From: Streptomyces sp. NBC_01276
GTDB taxonomy: Bacteria; Actinomycetota; Actinomycetes; Streptomycetales; Streptomycetaceae
Assembly (NCBI RefSeq): GCF_041435355.1
Contig: NZ_CP108442.1
Coordinates: 5,206,501-5,270,500 of the forward strand
Direction: 5' to 3'
Length of the DNA: 64,000 nt
Positions within the stretch are counted from its first letter, which is position 1. The number at the start of each line of letters is the position of its first letter. A program made the translations under genes and the position numbers. The notes beneath the pieces are model-generated. The model was not told the DNA's origin and made no database searches. It saw only the letters and a list, made by a program, of their open reading frames with translations. Of this stretch, positions 20,042-28,188 are shown in pieces.

Positions 20042-20776
20042 TTATGCGCTGGCCAGTTCGCGCCGGTCGGCCTCGCGGGCGAGGGCCTCGTCGTAGCGCT
20101 GGAGGACCAGCCTGGCCAGCGCCGGATGGGCGCCGAGCGGGGCGGACGCCGGACCGGGCGCGGCGGCGGCGCCCGCGGAGGCGAACCGGCCCGGGGCGGC
20201 GAAGTACGAGGCCACCGCGATCCGGTGGTGGCCGCGTGCGGTCAGCGCGCGCACGACCTCGGGGACGCCCGGTGTGGCGGCGGTGTTGGCGGAGGCGTAG
20301 GCCGGCGCCACGGGTATCCCGCCGAGCCGCTCGGACAGCTGGGCGGCGGTGCGCCGGGTGTCGGCGGCGGATTCGGGGTCGCGGGATCCGGCGGCGGCCA
20401 GCACGACGGCCGCGCCGTCGCGTCGGCCCGGGTTCCAGCCGGCCTCCAGGAGACGTTCGAACAGGGCCTCGACGAGCAGCGGGTGCGGCCCCAGCGGCGC
20501 GGCGACGCGGACCCGCAGGTGTGCGGCCCGGGCGGCGGAGGCGGGGAGGTCCCGTTTGACGTGGGTGCCGCGCCCGAGCAGCAGCGGCACGAGCACCGCC
20601 TCCCCGGACAGTGCGCGCAGGGTGTCGCCGAGCAGGGGCCGGTTCAGCTCGATGTGGCCGAGGCGGACGTCGAGGCGGGGGCGGAGCTCGCGGACCCGTT
20701 CGAGGAGGGCGAGGACGGTGCGCGGGGCGCGCGGGTCGCGGCTGCCGTGGGCCACGGCGACGAGGGTGGGCTGCAT
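20042..20776 (-). CDS. Sirohydrochlorin chelatase-like protein
   Basis: A 244-residue CbiX/SirB-type chelatase, expected to insert Fe2+ (sirohaem) or Co2+ into sirohydrochlorin. The N-terminal LVAVAHGSRDPRA contains the metal-binding His, and a second half repeats the fold (VVLAAAGSRDPES ... HHRIAVASYF). Sirohaem is the cofactor of NirB in this window, so ferrochelation for nitrite reductase is the likely role. ATG 20776 is the start by homology, but the promoter-like box is placed 22 nt before another ATG at 20925 in a different frame (see the separate entry), so the true N-terminus is open. Confidence 0.85.
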   Translation of the reverse strand: MQPTLVAVAHGSRDPRAPRTVLALLERVRELRPRLDVRLGHIELNRPLLGDTLRALSGEAVLVPLLLGRGTHVKRDLPASAARAAHLRVRVAAPLGPHPLLVEALFERLLEAGWNPGRRDGAAVVLAAAGSRDPESAADTRRTAAQLSERLGGIPVAPAYASANTAATPGVPEVVRALTARGHHRIAVASYFAAPGRFASAGAAAAPGPASAPLGAHPALARLVLQRYDEALAREADRRELASA

Positions 20777-20925
20777 GGGTGGGCTCCGTGGTGCCGGGCG
20801 CGTGGCGGGCGCAGTCCGCTGAGCTGGGTGCCGAGCTGGTCGGTGATCCGGGACAGCAGCTCGGCCGCGCTGCCGAAGGGGAGGGGGAGGGGAAGGGTTT
20901 CGGGAGGGTGCACCGGCTCCGTCAT
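20644..20925 (-). CDS. Leader ORF overlapping the chelatase gene
   Basis: A 93-codon frame whose first 50 codons (MTEPVHPPETLPLPLPF ... SAAELLSRITDQLGTQLSG) lie before the chelatase ATG and have coding-like third positions; the remainder overlaps the chelatase in another frame. Its ATG sits exactly 22 nt after a GlnR/MtrA-type box with a CAGTAT hexamer at -12, the geometry also found at nasA and the nir operon. It is either a translated leader or a native N-terminal extension of the chelatase now separated by a one-base frame change. It was not recognised as a known family. Confidence 0.45.
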   Translation of the reverse strand: MTEPVHPPETLPLPLPFGSAAELLSRITDQLGTQLSGLRPPRARHHGAHPCSPPSSPWPTAAATRAPRAPSSPSSNGSASSAPASTSASATSS

Positions 20926-20947
20926 GAACCGATACTGCGCGCCGGAG

Positions 20948-20974
20948 GTTGCGTGGGCGTTGCGCCGGGGTGAC
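20948..20974 (-). promoter_or_regulatory. GlnR/MtrA-type box of the chelatase unit
   Basis: Minus strand GTCAC-n6-GCAAC-n6-GCAAC on an 11-bp pitch, ending 22 nt before the ATG at 20925. It matches gTnAc-n6-GnAAc and has the same spacing as the boxes before nasA and the nir operon. Confidence 0.62.
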
Positions 20975-21096
20975 GGGTCGTTTCGGCCGGCTCACTCGCT
21001 CATTCGTACGGGTGAAAGCGGGGGCGGGTGGAACTGGCGGGCCGGGGCGGTTCGTCAATCCGTGCGAACGAGGCGTGGAGCGAGGGGGGATCGGTC

Positions 21097-22068
21097 ATGG
21101 GGAAGCCGGAGCAGGTCAGGGGCGCGGGCGCGGGCAGGGGCGCGGGTACGGACGCGGGCACGGACCTGAGTGCGGACGCGGGTACGGACGCGGGTACGGA
21201 CGCGGGTACGGACGCGGGTACGGACGCGGGTACGGGCATGGGTAAGGGCGTGGGCGCCGACATGGGCGCGGGCGGGAACGCGAGCGCGGGGACGGGCGCG
21301 GGGGCGAGTTCGGGCGTGGTGAGGGACGGGGTGACGGACCGGGTGACGGACGGGGTGGTGGTTGCCGGGCCAAAGCTCGGTGCGGGGTCCGGGCGGTCGC
21401 GGGCGGGGTGGCCGCGGACGGTGCGGGCGAGGCGGCGGGCTGTGCGGGTCGTGATGGGGCTGTGCGTGCTGGCGCTGCTGCCCGCGACGTGGACCCACGT
21501 GAGCGCGGCCGACCGGCTGCGGACCACCGCCCGCGCGCCCGCGGCGGAGGTGGCCGTGGTCTTCGGGGCGGGGCTGTGGAACGGCCGCCCGACCCCGTAC
21601 CTGGCCAACCGGCTCGACGCGGCCGTGGAGCTGTACCGCGCCGGCAAGGTGAAGGTGGTCCTGGTCACGGGGGACAACAGCCGCCGGGAGTACGACGAGC
21701 CCGACGCGATGCGGACCTACCTCACCGCCCACGGGGTCCCGGACGGGCGGGTGGTCAGCGACTACGCCGGCTTCGACACCTGGGACTCCTGCGTGCGGGC
21801 CCGGGAGATCTTCGGGGTGCACCGGGCGGTCCTGGTCAGCCAGGGGTTCCACATACACCGGGCCGTGGCCCTGTGCCAGGCCGCGGGTGTGGACGCGTAC
21901 GGGGTCGGGGTCGACGACGCGCACGACGCGACCTGGTACTACGGCGGGGCCCGCGAGGTGTTCGCGGCGGGCAAGGCGGCGCTGGACGCGGTCCTCCGAC
22001 CGGATCCGACGTTCCTCGGGCCGAAGGAGGAGGGGGTGTCGCGGGCCCTGGGCGGTCTGGCAGACTGA
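21097..22068 (+). CDS. SanA/YdcF-like (DUF218) membrane protein with repeat-expanded N-terminus
   Basis: A 323-residue protein. Residues 1-110 are a low-complexity Gly/Ala/Thr/Asp region encoded by tandem 12-bp repeats (GTDA units). A basic patch and one hydrophobic segment (VVMGLCVLALLPATW) follow, then a DUF218 domain (AEVAVVFGAGLWNGRPTPYL, VVLVTGDNSRREYDEP, GFDTWDSCVRAREIF, VSQGFHIHRAVALC). SanA-like proteins act on the cell envelope and affect vancomycin sensitivity in enterobacteria; the biochemical reaction is unknown. ATG 21097 has a CGAGGGGGGA site. The cytoplasmic N-terminal repeat tail is unusual for the family. Confidence 0.85.
   Translation: MGKPEQVRGAGAGRGAGTDAGTDLSADAGTDAGTDAGTDAGTDAGTGMGKGVGADMGAGGNASAGTGAGASSGVVRDGVTDRVTDGVVVAGPKLGAGSGRSRAGWPRTVRARRRAVRVVMGLCVLALLPATWTHVSAADRLRTTARAPAAEVAVVFGAGLWNGRPTPYLANRLDAAVELYRAGKVKVVLVTGDNSRREYDEPDAMRTYLTAHGVPDGRVVSDYAGFDTWDSCVRAREIFGVHRAVLVSQGFHIHRAVALCQAAGVDAYGVGVDDAHDATWYYGGAREVFAAGKAALDAVLRPDPTFLGPKEEGVSRALGGLAD
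21174..21233 (+). repeat. Five exact 12-bp tandem repeats
   Basis: GGACGCGGGTAC is repeated five times without change, with degenerate copies upstream, encoding (Asp-Ala-Gly-Thr)n in the SanA-like protein. The exact identity suggests recent expansion. Confidence 0.95.
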
Positions 22069-22899
<831 letters not shown>

Positions 22900-22978
22900 C
22901 GGGGCGTGCGGCTGTGCGGACGACTTCTGCCAGAGCATCCGGGGTGCCCGGCACGCACGTGCCGGGCACCCCCTACGG

Positions 22979-23158
22979 CCCGGCTTCCGCAACGTGCCCC
23001 TGCTCCCCGACCGGGGCATGCTGATCCTCGACGTCCTCCACGGCCGGATCGAGTACGTCGAGGTCCCGGACCGGCCCGAGTACCGCCTGCCGTTCTCCTC
23101 GCCGTCCCCCTCACCGTCCCCGCGGGACGGCGCTGAGGGGGAGAACCCCTGTCCGTAA
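22979..23158 (+). pseudogene. Possible C-terminal gene remnant
   Basis: Between the SDR gene and nasA one frame reads GFRNVPLLPDRGMLILDVL followed by HGRIEYVEVPDRPEYRLPF and a Ser/Pro-rich tail to a TAA. The first 40 residues look like real beta-rich protein sequence and carry coding bias, but there is no plausible full-length upstream frame; the frame continues back through the SDR stop without a family-like sequence. It may be the tail of a decayed gene. The parent family was not recognised. Confidence 0.35.
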
Positions 23159-23181
23159 CGCGGGGGCGCGACCCGTGTAAC
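23155..23181 (+). promoter_or_regulatory. GlnR/MtrA-type box of nasA
   Basis: GTAAC-n6-GCGCG-n6-GTAAC on an 11-bp pitch, ending 22 nt before the nasA ATG at 23204, with CAGGCT at -12. Outer pentamers match gTnAc; the centre is degenerate. nasA is a known GlnR target in S. coelicolor. Confidence 0.65.
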
Positions 23182-23203
23182 ACCCCCGGAGCAGGCTGGA
23201 CGC

Positions 23204-25285
23204 ATGTCCACGCCGGAAGCCGCCGCCCCCACCGCCACCCACTGCCCGTACTGCGCGCTCCAGTGCGGGATGCTGCTGCGTCCCACCCCGGACGGCACCA
23301 CGGTGACGGTCGAGGAGCGGGCCGACTTCCCCGTCAACCGGGGCGCGTTGTGCGGCAAGGGCCGCACCGCCCCCGCCGTGCTCTCCTCCCGGGTGCGCCT
23401 GACCGAACCGCTCGTCCGCACCCACGCCGGGCGGCTCGTCCCGGCCACCTGGGAGGAGGCCCTCGACGTCGTCGCCGCGGGCCTCGCCCGCACCGCCCGC
23501 GCGCACGGCCCCGACGCGGTCGGCGTCTTCGGCGGCGGCGGGCTGACGAACGAGAAGGCGTACGCCCTCGGCAAGTTCGCCCGCGTCGCCCTGCGGACCT
23601 CCCAGATCGACTACAACGGCCGGTTCTGCATGTCCTCGGCCGCCGCCGCGCACCAGCGGGCGTTCGGGCTCGACCGCGGCCTGCCCTTCCCGCTGGAGGA
23701 CGTCCCGCGCACCGGCTGCGTGATCCTCGTCGGCTCCAACCTGGCCGAGACCATGCCCCCCGCCCTGCGCTATCTCACCGAGCTCAAGGCGAACGGCGGC
23801 ACCCTGATCGTCGTGGACCCGCGCCGCACGCGCACCGCCGAGCAGGCCGACCTGCACCTGGCCCCGCGCCCCGGCACCGACCTCGCCCTCGCCCTCGGGC
23901 TGCTGCACCTGGTGGTCGCCGAGGGCCGCACCGACGAGGAGTTCATCGCCGCGCGCACCACCGGCTGGGAGGAGGCGCGGGCCGCCGCCATGGCCCACTG
24001 GCCGGAGCTGGTGGAACGGATCACCGGGGTACCGGTGCCCCGGCTCCGCGAGGCGGTGGGGATGTTCTGCGACGCCCCCTCCGCCATGGTCCTCACCGCG
24101 CGCGGCCCGGAACAGCAGTCCAAGGGCACCGACACCGTCGGCGCCTGGATCAACCTCTGCCTCGCCACGGGCCGGGCCGGCCGCCCCCTGTCCGGCTACG
24201 GCTGCCTCACCGGCCAGGGCAACGGCCAGGGCGGCCGCGAGCACGGCCAGAAGGCCGACCAGCTCCCCGGGTACCGCAAGCTCACCGACCCGGCGGCCCG
24301 CGCGCACGTCGCGGGGGTCTGGGGAGTCGACCCCGACACCCTGCCAGGCCCCGGACGCAGCGCCTACGAACTCCTCGACGCCCTCGGCACCGACGTACGG
24401 GCCCTGCTCCTGATGGGCTCCAACCCGGTGGTCTCCGCACCCCGCGCCGCCCACGTGGAGGAACGCGTCCGCGCCCTGGACTTCCTCGCCGTCGCCGACG
24501 TCGTCCTCTCCGAGACGGCCGCCCTCGCGGACGTGGTCCTGCCCGTGACCCAGTGGGCGGAGGAGACCGGCACCACCACCAGCCTGGAGGGCCGCGTCCT
24601 GCTGCGCCGCCGCGCCCTCACCCCGCCGCCCGGGGTCCGCAGCGACCTGGAGGTGCTGCACGGGCTCGCCGGCCGCCTCGGAGTGGAGAAGGGCTTCCCC
24701 ACCGACCCGGAGGAGGTCTTCGAGGAACTCCGCCGCGCCTCCGCCGGCGGCCCGGCCGACTACTCCGGCATCTCCTACGCCCGCGTCGAAGCCGAACAGG
24801 GCGTCTTCTGGCCCTGCCCCGAGGGCTCGCCGGGAGAGCCCCGGCTCTTCCTGGACCGCTTCGCCACCGACGACGGCCGGGCCCGTTTCGTGCCCGTCGC
24901 CCACCGGGACGCCGCCGAGACCCCCGACGCCGACTACCCCCTGCTGCTCACCACCGGCCGGGTCGTCGCCCAGTACCAGTCCGGCGCCCAGACCCGCCGG
25001 GTGCCCGAGCTCAACGCCGCCGCGCCCGGCCCCTTCGTGGAACTCCACCCGCGCCTGGCAGCCCGGCTCGGGGTGAGCGACGGCACCCCGCTCGCGGTGA
25101 CCTCCCGCCGGGGACGGGCGGTGGCCCCGGCCCGCGTCACCGACACCATTCGGGCCGACACGGTGTTCATGCCGTTCCACTGGCCGGGGGAGGGGCGCGC
25201 CAACTCCCTCACCAACCCCGCCCTGGACCCCGTCTCCCGGATGCCGGAGTTCAAGGTGTGCGCGGTCCGCGTCGAGCCGGCGTAG
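23204..25285 (+). CDS. nasA: Assimilatory nitrate reductase catalytic subunit
   Basis: A 693-residue molybdopterin bis-guanine dinucleotide enzyme reducing nitrate to nitrite in the cytosol. The N-terminal [4Fe-4S] ligands are Cys14, Cys17, Cys21 and Cys50 (CPYCALQC ... GALCGKG). The molybdenum-ligand Cys is about residue 142 (GRFCMSS). The GQGNGQGGREHGQKADQLPG loop and C-terminal molydopterin dinucleotide-binding domain (TTGRVVAQYQSGAQTRR) are present. It lacks the C-terminal BFD-like iron-sulphur domain of some NasA proteins, so a separate electron donor is needed; the flavoprotein at 7042-8331 is a candidate. It feeds nitrite to NirBD. Confidence 0.93.
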   Translation: MSTPEAAAPTATHCPYCALQCGMLLRPTPDGTTVTVEERADFPVNRGALCGKGRTAPAVLSSRVRLTEPLVRTHAGRLVPATWEEALDVVAAGLARTARAHGPDAVGVFGGGGLTNEKAYALGKFARVALRTSQIDYNGRFCMSSAAAAHQRAFGLDRGLPFPLEDVPRTGCVILVGSNLAETMPPALRYLTELKANGGTLIVVDPRRTRTAEQADLHLAPRPGTDLALALGLLHLVVAEGRTDEEFIAARTTGWEEARAAAMAHWPELVERITGVPVPRLREAVGMFCDAPSAMVLTARGPEQQSKGTDTVGAWINLCLATGRAGRPLSGYGCLTGQGNGQGGREHGQKADQLPGYRKLTDPAARAHVAGVWGVDPDTLPGPGRSAYELLDALGTDVRALLLMGSNPVVSAPRAAHVEERVRALDFLAVADVVLSETAALADVVLPVTQWAEETGTTTSLEGRVLLRRRALTPPPGVRSDLEVLHGLAGRLGVEKGFPTDPEEVFEELRRASAGGPADYSGISYARVEAEQGVFWPCPEGSPGEPRLFLDRFATDDGRARFVPVAHRDAAETPDADYPLLLTTGRVVAQYQSGAQTRRVPELNAAAPGPFVELHPRLAARLGVSDGTPLAVTSRRGRAVAPARVTDTIRADTVFMPFHWPGEGRANSLTNPALDPVSRMPEFKVCAVRVEPA

Positions 25286-25374
25286 CCCGCCCGACGGTAC
25301 CGAGACCATCTCTTGCCGCAGTCTTGGCCGACGCTTTGGCGCGGGGTCGAGAGCCCCGAACTACCGTTCCGGCC

Positions 25375-26064
25375 ATGGTATTCCGCCCCCAGCAGCCTCC
25401 GGCCTCCCGCGCCCTCCCGGTGCTTCCGTACCGCAAGCCGACCCGAGGCCGCGACTACTGGGTCCTGGACGACGTGCTGCCCGACGTGGACGCCGTCCGG
25501 GCCCGTTGCCTGGCCAAGGAGGACTGGGTCCAGGGGGCCCCGCACAAGCCCGAGCCCTGGCCGGGACTGCGGGCCATGCCCGGTCTGGAGCCGCCCGAAC
25601 TGGCCCGCGTGGAAAGGCTGGTGCGACAGGCGACGGGCGCCCGGCGGATCTGGCCCGAGAACCCGGAGGGCGCCGGCACCTTCAACCACAACTGCGTCCA
25701 GGTCGTCGGCGAGGGCGAGTGCGATCCCCGCCCGCACACCGACTCCCGCACCCTGTGCCGCTACGCCGCCGTGCTCTACCTCAGCCCCGGCACCCCGAAG
25801 GACTGCGGCACCAGCTTCTACCGCCAGAGCCTCCCCGGCGGCGTCCTCGGCGGCAACCAGGTCCTCGCCCCGCACAACAACCTGGTCGACGCCCTGGGCA
25901 CCCGCTTCGTCCCCGAGGACTCCTTCACCGAGGACGTCCGCGTCCCGCACCGCTACAACCGGCTCCTGCTCTACTCCGCCAACCTGATCCACAGCGCGAC
26001 CGGTTACTGGGGCACGACCCTGGAGGACAAGCGGATGACGGCCGTCTTCTTCTGGATGGCCTAA
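25375..26064 (+). CDS. DUF6445-like protein, possible 2-oxoglutarate/Fe(II) dioxygenase fold
   Basis: A 229-residue protein. It has an HxD pair (DPRPHTDSR) and a later His (NLIHSATGYWG), the spacing expected for the iron-binding facial triad of 2OG-Fe(II) oxygenases, with GTSFYR and RYNRLLLY strands between. The family annotation is from memory and the substrate is unknown. ATG 25375 is preceded by TACCGT seven bases upstream, suggesting a short leader. Its TAA overlaps the TAG of the convergent hypothetical gene in a CTAA at 26061-26064. Confidence 0.7.
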   Translation: MVFRPQQPPASRALPVLPYRKPTRGRDYWVLDDVLPDVDAVRARCLAKEDWVQGAPHKPEPWPGLRAMPGLEPPELARVERLVRQATGARRIWPENPEGAGTFNHNCVQVVGEGECDPRPHTDSRTLCRYAAVLYLSPGTPKDCGTSFYRQSLPGGVLGGNQVLAPHNNLVDALGTRFVPEDSFTEDVRVPHRYNRLLLYSANLIHSATGYWGTTLEDKRMTAVFFWMA

Positions 26065-26786
26065 AGCCCCTCCCCGGCCCGCCCCTCCCCGGCCCGCCCC
26101 TTCCCGGGCCACCCCTTCCCGGCCCGCCCCTCCCCGCTCCGCCGCTCGCCGCCCGGCTCCTCGCCGCTCGGCTCCGGCCCGTCCGCCGGGCCCGCCGGCG
26201 ACAGGTCGCTGTCGTAGAGCACGAGTTCGCGCAACTCGCACGCGATCTCGTAGCCGGCCGCCACCAGTTCCGCGATCAGCGTGTCGCAGGCCGCCGCCGC
26301 CCGCGAGGCGCTGCCGCGCACCCGCTGGGTCACGTACCGCTCCTGCTCCGCTCCCGCGCCACCGGACCCCGGCCGGCCGCCGCCGGCCGTCCACGACAGA
26401 CGGGCCCCGTGCGGGAGCACCAGCGCCTCCAGCGCCCCGTGGTCGTACCCGGGCGGCAGCAGCAGCCGCAGGTGGTGTTCGTGGTAGCCCCCGCCCGGGC
26501 CCGCCGGCTCCGTGCTCCAGGGCACCGTCTCCACCTTGACCCGGACCGGGTCGAAGCCCGCCGCCCGCAGCTGCGGCACCAGCCTCTCGTGACCCGTGCG
26601 GTCCGGCAGCGTCAGCATCGACCGGGAGCGTGCCCGGCCCCGGACCGGCGTGATGTGCGTGACCTTCAACTCCCGTGCCCCAGCCCATGATTCGAGCCGG
26701 GCCAGCTCCGCCGCGTCCGGACACAGGACCGTCACGTGGGTTTCGTAGGTTCCGTACGAAGACATGATGTCGATCATCTCGGACAT
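26061..26786 (-). CDS. Hypothetical protein with repeat-coded C-terminus
   Basis: A 241-residue cytosolic protein with two related halves: YETHVTVLCPDAAELARLE ... and a second segment with YHEHHLRLLLPPGYD. The pattern of His/Thr-containing strands suggests a duplicated alpha+beta fold, but no known family was assigned. The C-terminal 25 residues (GKGWPGKGRAGEGRAGEGL) are encoded by 15-bp tandem repeats. Starts at 26801, 26786 and 26765 are all possible; none has a strong ribosome site. It converges on the DUF6445-like gene with a 4-bp overlap of stops. Confidence 0.65.
   Translation of the reverse strand: MSEMIDIMSSYGTYETHVTVLCPDAAELARLESWAGARELKVTHITPVRGRARSRSMLTLPDRTGHERLVPQLRAAGFDPVRVKVETVPWSTEPAGPGGGYHEHHLRLLLPPGYDHGALEALVLPHGARLSWTAGGGRPGSGGAGAEQERYVTQRVRGSASRAAAACDTLIAELVAAGYEIACELRELVLYDSDLSPAGPADGPEPSGEEPGGERRSGEGRAGKGWPGKGRAGEGRAGEGL
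26076..26135. repeat. Four 15-bp tandem repeats
   Basis: GGCCCGCCCCTCCCC units (26076, 26091, 26106, 26121; two exact, two variant) form the 3' end of the minus-strand hypothetical gene just past the convergent stop codons. Confidence 0.9.
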
Positions 26787-26940
26787 GCGTCCGATCCGCA
26801 TCGGGGTTCCCGGCGGGGGGTAACCATCCGGTCACGCACCGGACTCAGAAAGTGCTCGCACGCCCCTCGTGGCGGCGATGTGTCGTACCCCACACTGAGG
26901 TGCGGTGCTTGAGTCCTCGCCAGCCCTGGAGGTCGCCCCC

Positions 26941-28122
26941 GTGCAGACCCAGACCCTGACCGTGAACGTGAGCCGGCCGGTCGACGAAACCGCCGATGCG
27001 ACCGGCACGGCCCGGACCGCCGCCGCTCCCGAGGCCCGAAGGGCGGACGAGGCCGTGGACGAGGCCGTGGACGAAGCGGCGGATCCGGCGGCCGAGGCGG
27101 CCGAGGACGGAGCGGCCGAGGACGGAGCGGCCGACGAGGGGCCCGAGGTCCTGGAACCGATCGAGCACGCGCCCCCGCCCCGGGCCCGCGGCGCGGAGGG
27201 CGGCGGGGCCGGACCCTCCGCGGACCTCTTCCGGCAGTACCTGCGCGAGATCGGCAGGATCCCGCTGCTCACCGCCGCCGAGGAGGTCGACCTCGCACGG
27301 CGGGTGGAAGCCGGGCTCTTCGCCGAGGAGAAGCTCGGCGGCGCCGCCGACCTCGACTCCCAGCTCGCCGTGGACCTCGACAGGCTCGTCGTCATGGGCC
27401 GGATGGCCAAGCGCCGGCTGATCGAATCGAACCTGCGCCTGGTCGTCTCCGTCGCCAAGCGCTACGTCGGACGCGGCCTCACCATGCTCGACCTGGTCCA
27501 GGAGGGCAACCTCGGACTGATCCGGGCCGTCGAGAAGTTCGACTACGCCCGCGGCTACAAGTTCTCCACCTACGCCACCTGGTGGATCCGGCAGGCGATG
27601 TCACGGGCCCTCGCCGACCAGGCCCGCACCATCCGCGTGCCCGTCCACGTCGTGGAGCTGATCAACCGTGTCGTGCGCGTCCAGCGCCGGATGCTCCAGG
27701 AGCGCGGCTACGAACCCACCGCCGAAGAGGTCGCCGTCCACCTGGAGCTGACCCCCGAGCGGGTGCTGGAGGTGCTCCGCCTCGCGCAGGAGCCGGTCTC
27801 CCTGCACGCGCCGGTCGGCGAGGAGGACGACGTGGCCCTCGGCGACCTCATCGAGGACGGCGACGCCGCCTCCCCCGTGGAGTCCGCCGCGTTCTTCCTC
27901 CTGCGCGAGCACCTGGAAGCCGTGCTGTCGACCCTCGGGGAGCGCGAGCGCAAGGTGGTCCAGCTCCGCTACGGGCTCGCCGACGGGCGGCCGCGCACCC
28001 TGGAGGAGATCGGCCGGATCTTCGGCGTGACCCGCGAACGGATCCGCCAGATCGAGTCCAAGACCCTCAACAAACTGCGCGACCACGCCTTCGCCGACCA
28101 ACTGCGCGGCTACCTCGACTGA
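26941..28122 (+). CDS. hrdA: RNA polymerase sigma-70 family sigma factor HrdA
   Basis: A 393-residue group 2 sigma factor. An acidic Ala/Glu/Asp-rich N-terminus (about 1-80) replaces region 1.1. Then come region 1.2 ([15 protein letters not shown]), regions 2.1-2.4 ([45 protein letters not shown]), region 3 and region 4.2 ([19 protein letters not shown]). Regions 2.4 and 4.2 match principal-type sigma factors, so promoters should resemble those of HrdB. Chromosomal context fits hrdA. GTG 26941 is preferred because GGAGG lies 10-11 bases upstream; GTG 26905 is the alternative. Confidence 0.92.
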   Translation: MQTQTLTVNVSRPVDETADATGTARTAAAPEARRADEAVDEAVDEAADPAAEAAEDGAAEDGAADEGPEVLEPIEHAPPPRARGAEGGGAGPSADLFRQYLREIGRIPLLTAAEEVDLARRVEAGLFAEEKLGGAADLDSQLAVDLDRLVVMGRMAKRRLIESNLRLVVSVAKRYVGRGLTMLDLVQEGNLGLIRAVEKFDYARGYKFSTYATWWIRQAMSRALADQARTIRVPVHVVELINRVVRVQRRMLQERGYEPTAEEVAVHLELTPERVLEVLRLAQEPVSLHAPVGEEDDVALGDLIEDGDAASPVESAAFFLLREHLEAVLSTLGERERKVVQLRYGLADGRPRTLEEIGRIFGVTRERIRQIESKTLNKLRDHAFADQLRGYLD

Positions 28123-28143
28123 CCGGCCCGCCCGGACGTGCGG

Positions 28144-28172
28144 AAGGGGGCGCCCGAGGGGCGCCCCCTTGT
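28144..28172. terminator. Bidirectional terminator between hrdA and ABC exporter
   Basis: Perfect 12-bp arms AAGGGGGCGCCC / GGGCGCCCCCTT with a 3-nt loop between convergent genes. Confidence 0.85.
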
Positions 28173-28188
28173 CGCAGCCCGGCCGAAG

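Noticed and set aside
23111..25309. 732-codon open frame opposite nasA
   Set aside because: Shadow of nasA; the plus strand has all molybdoenzyme motifs.
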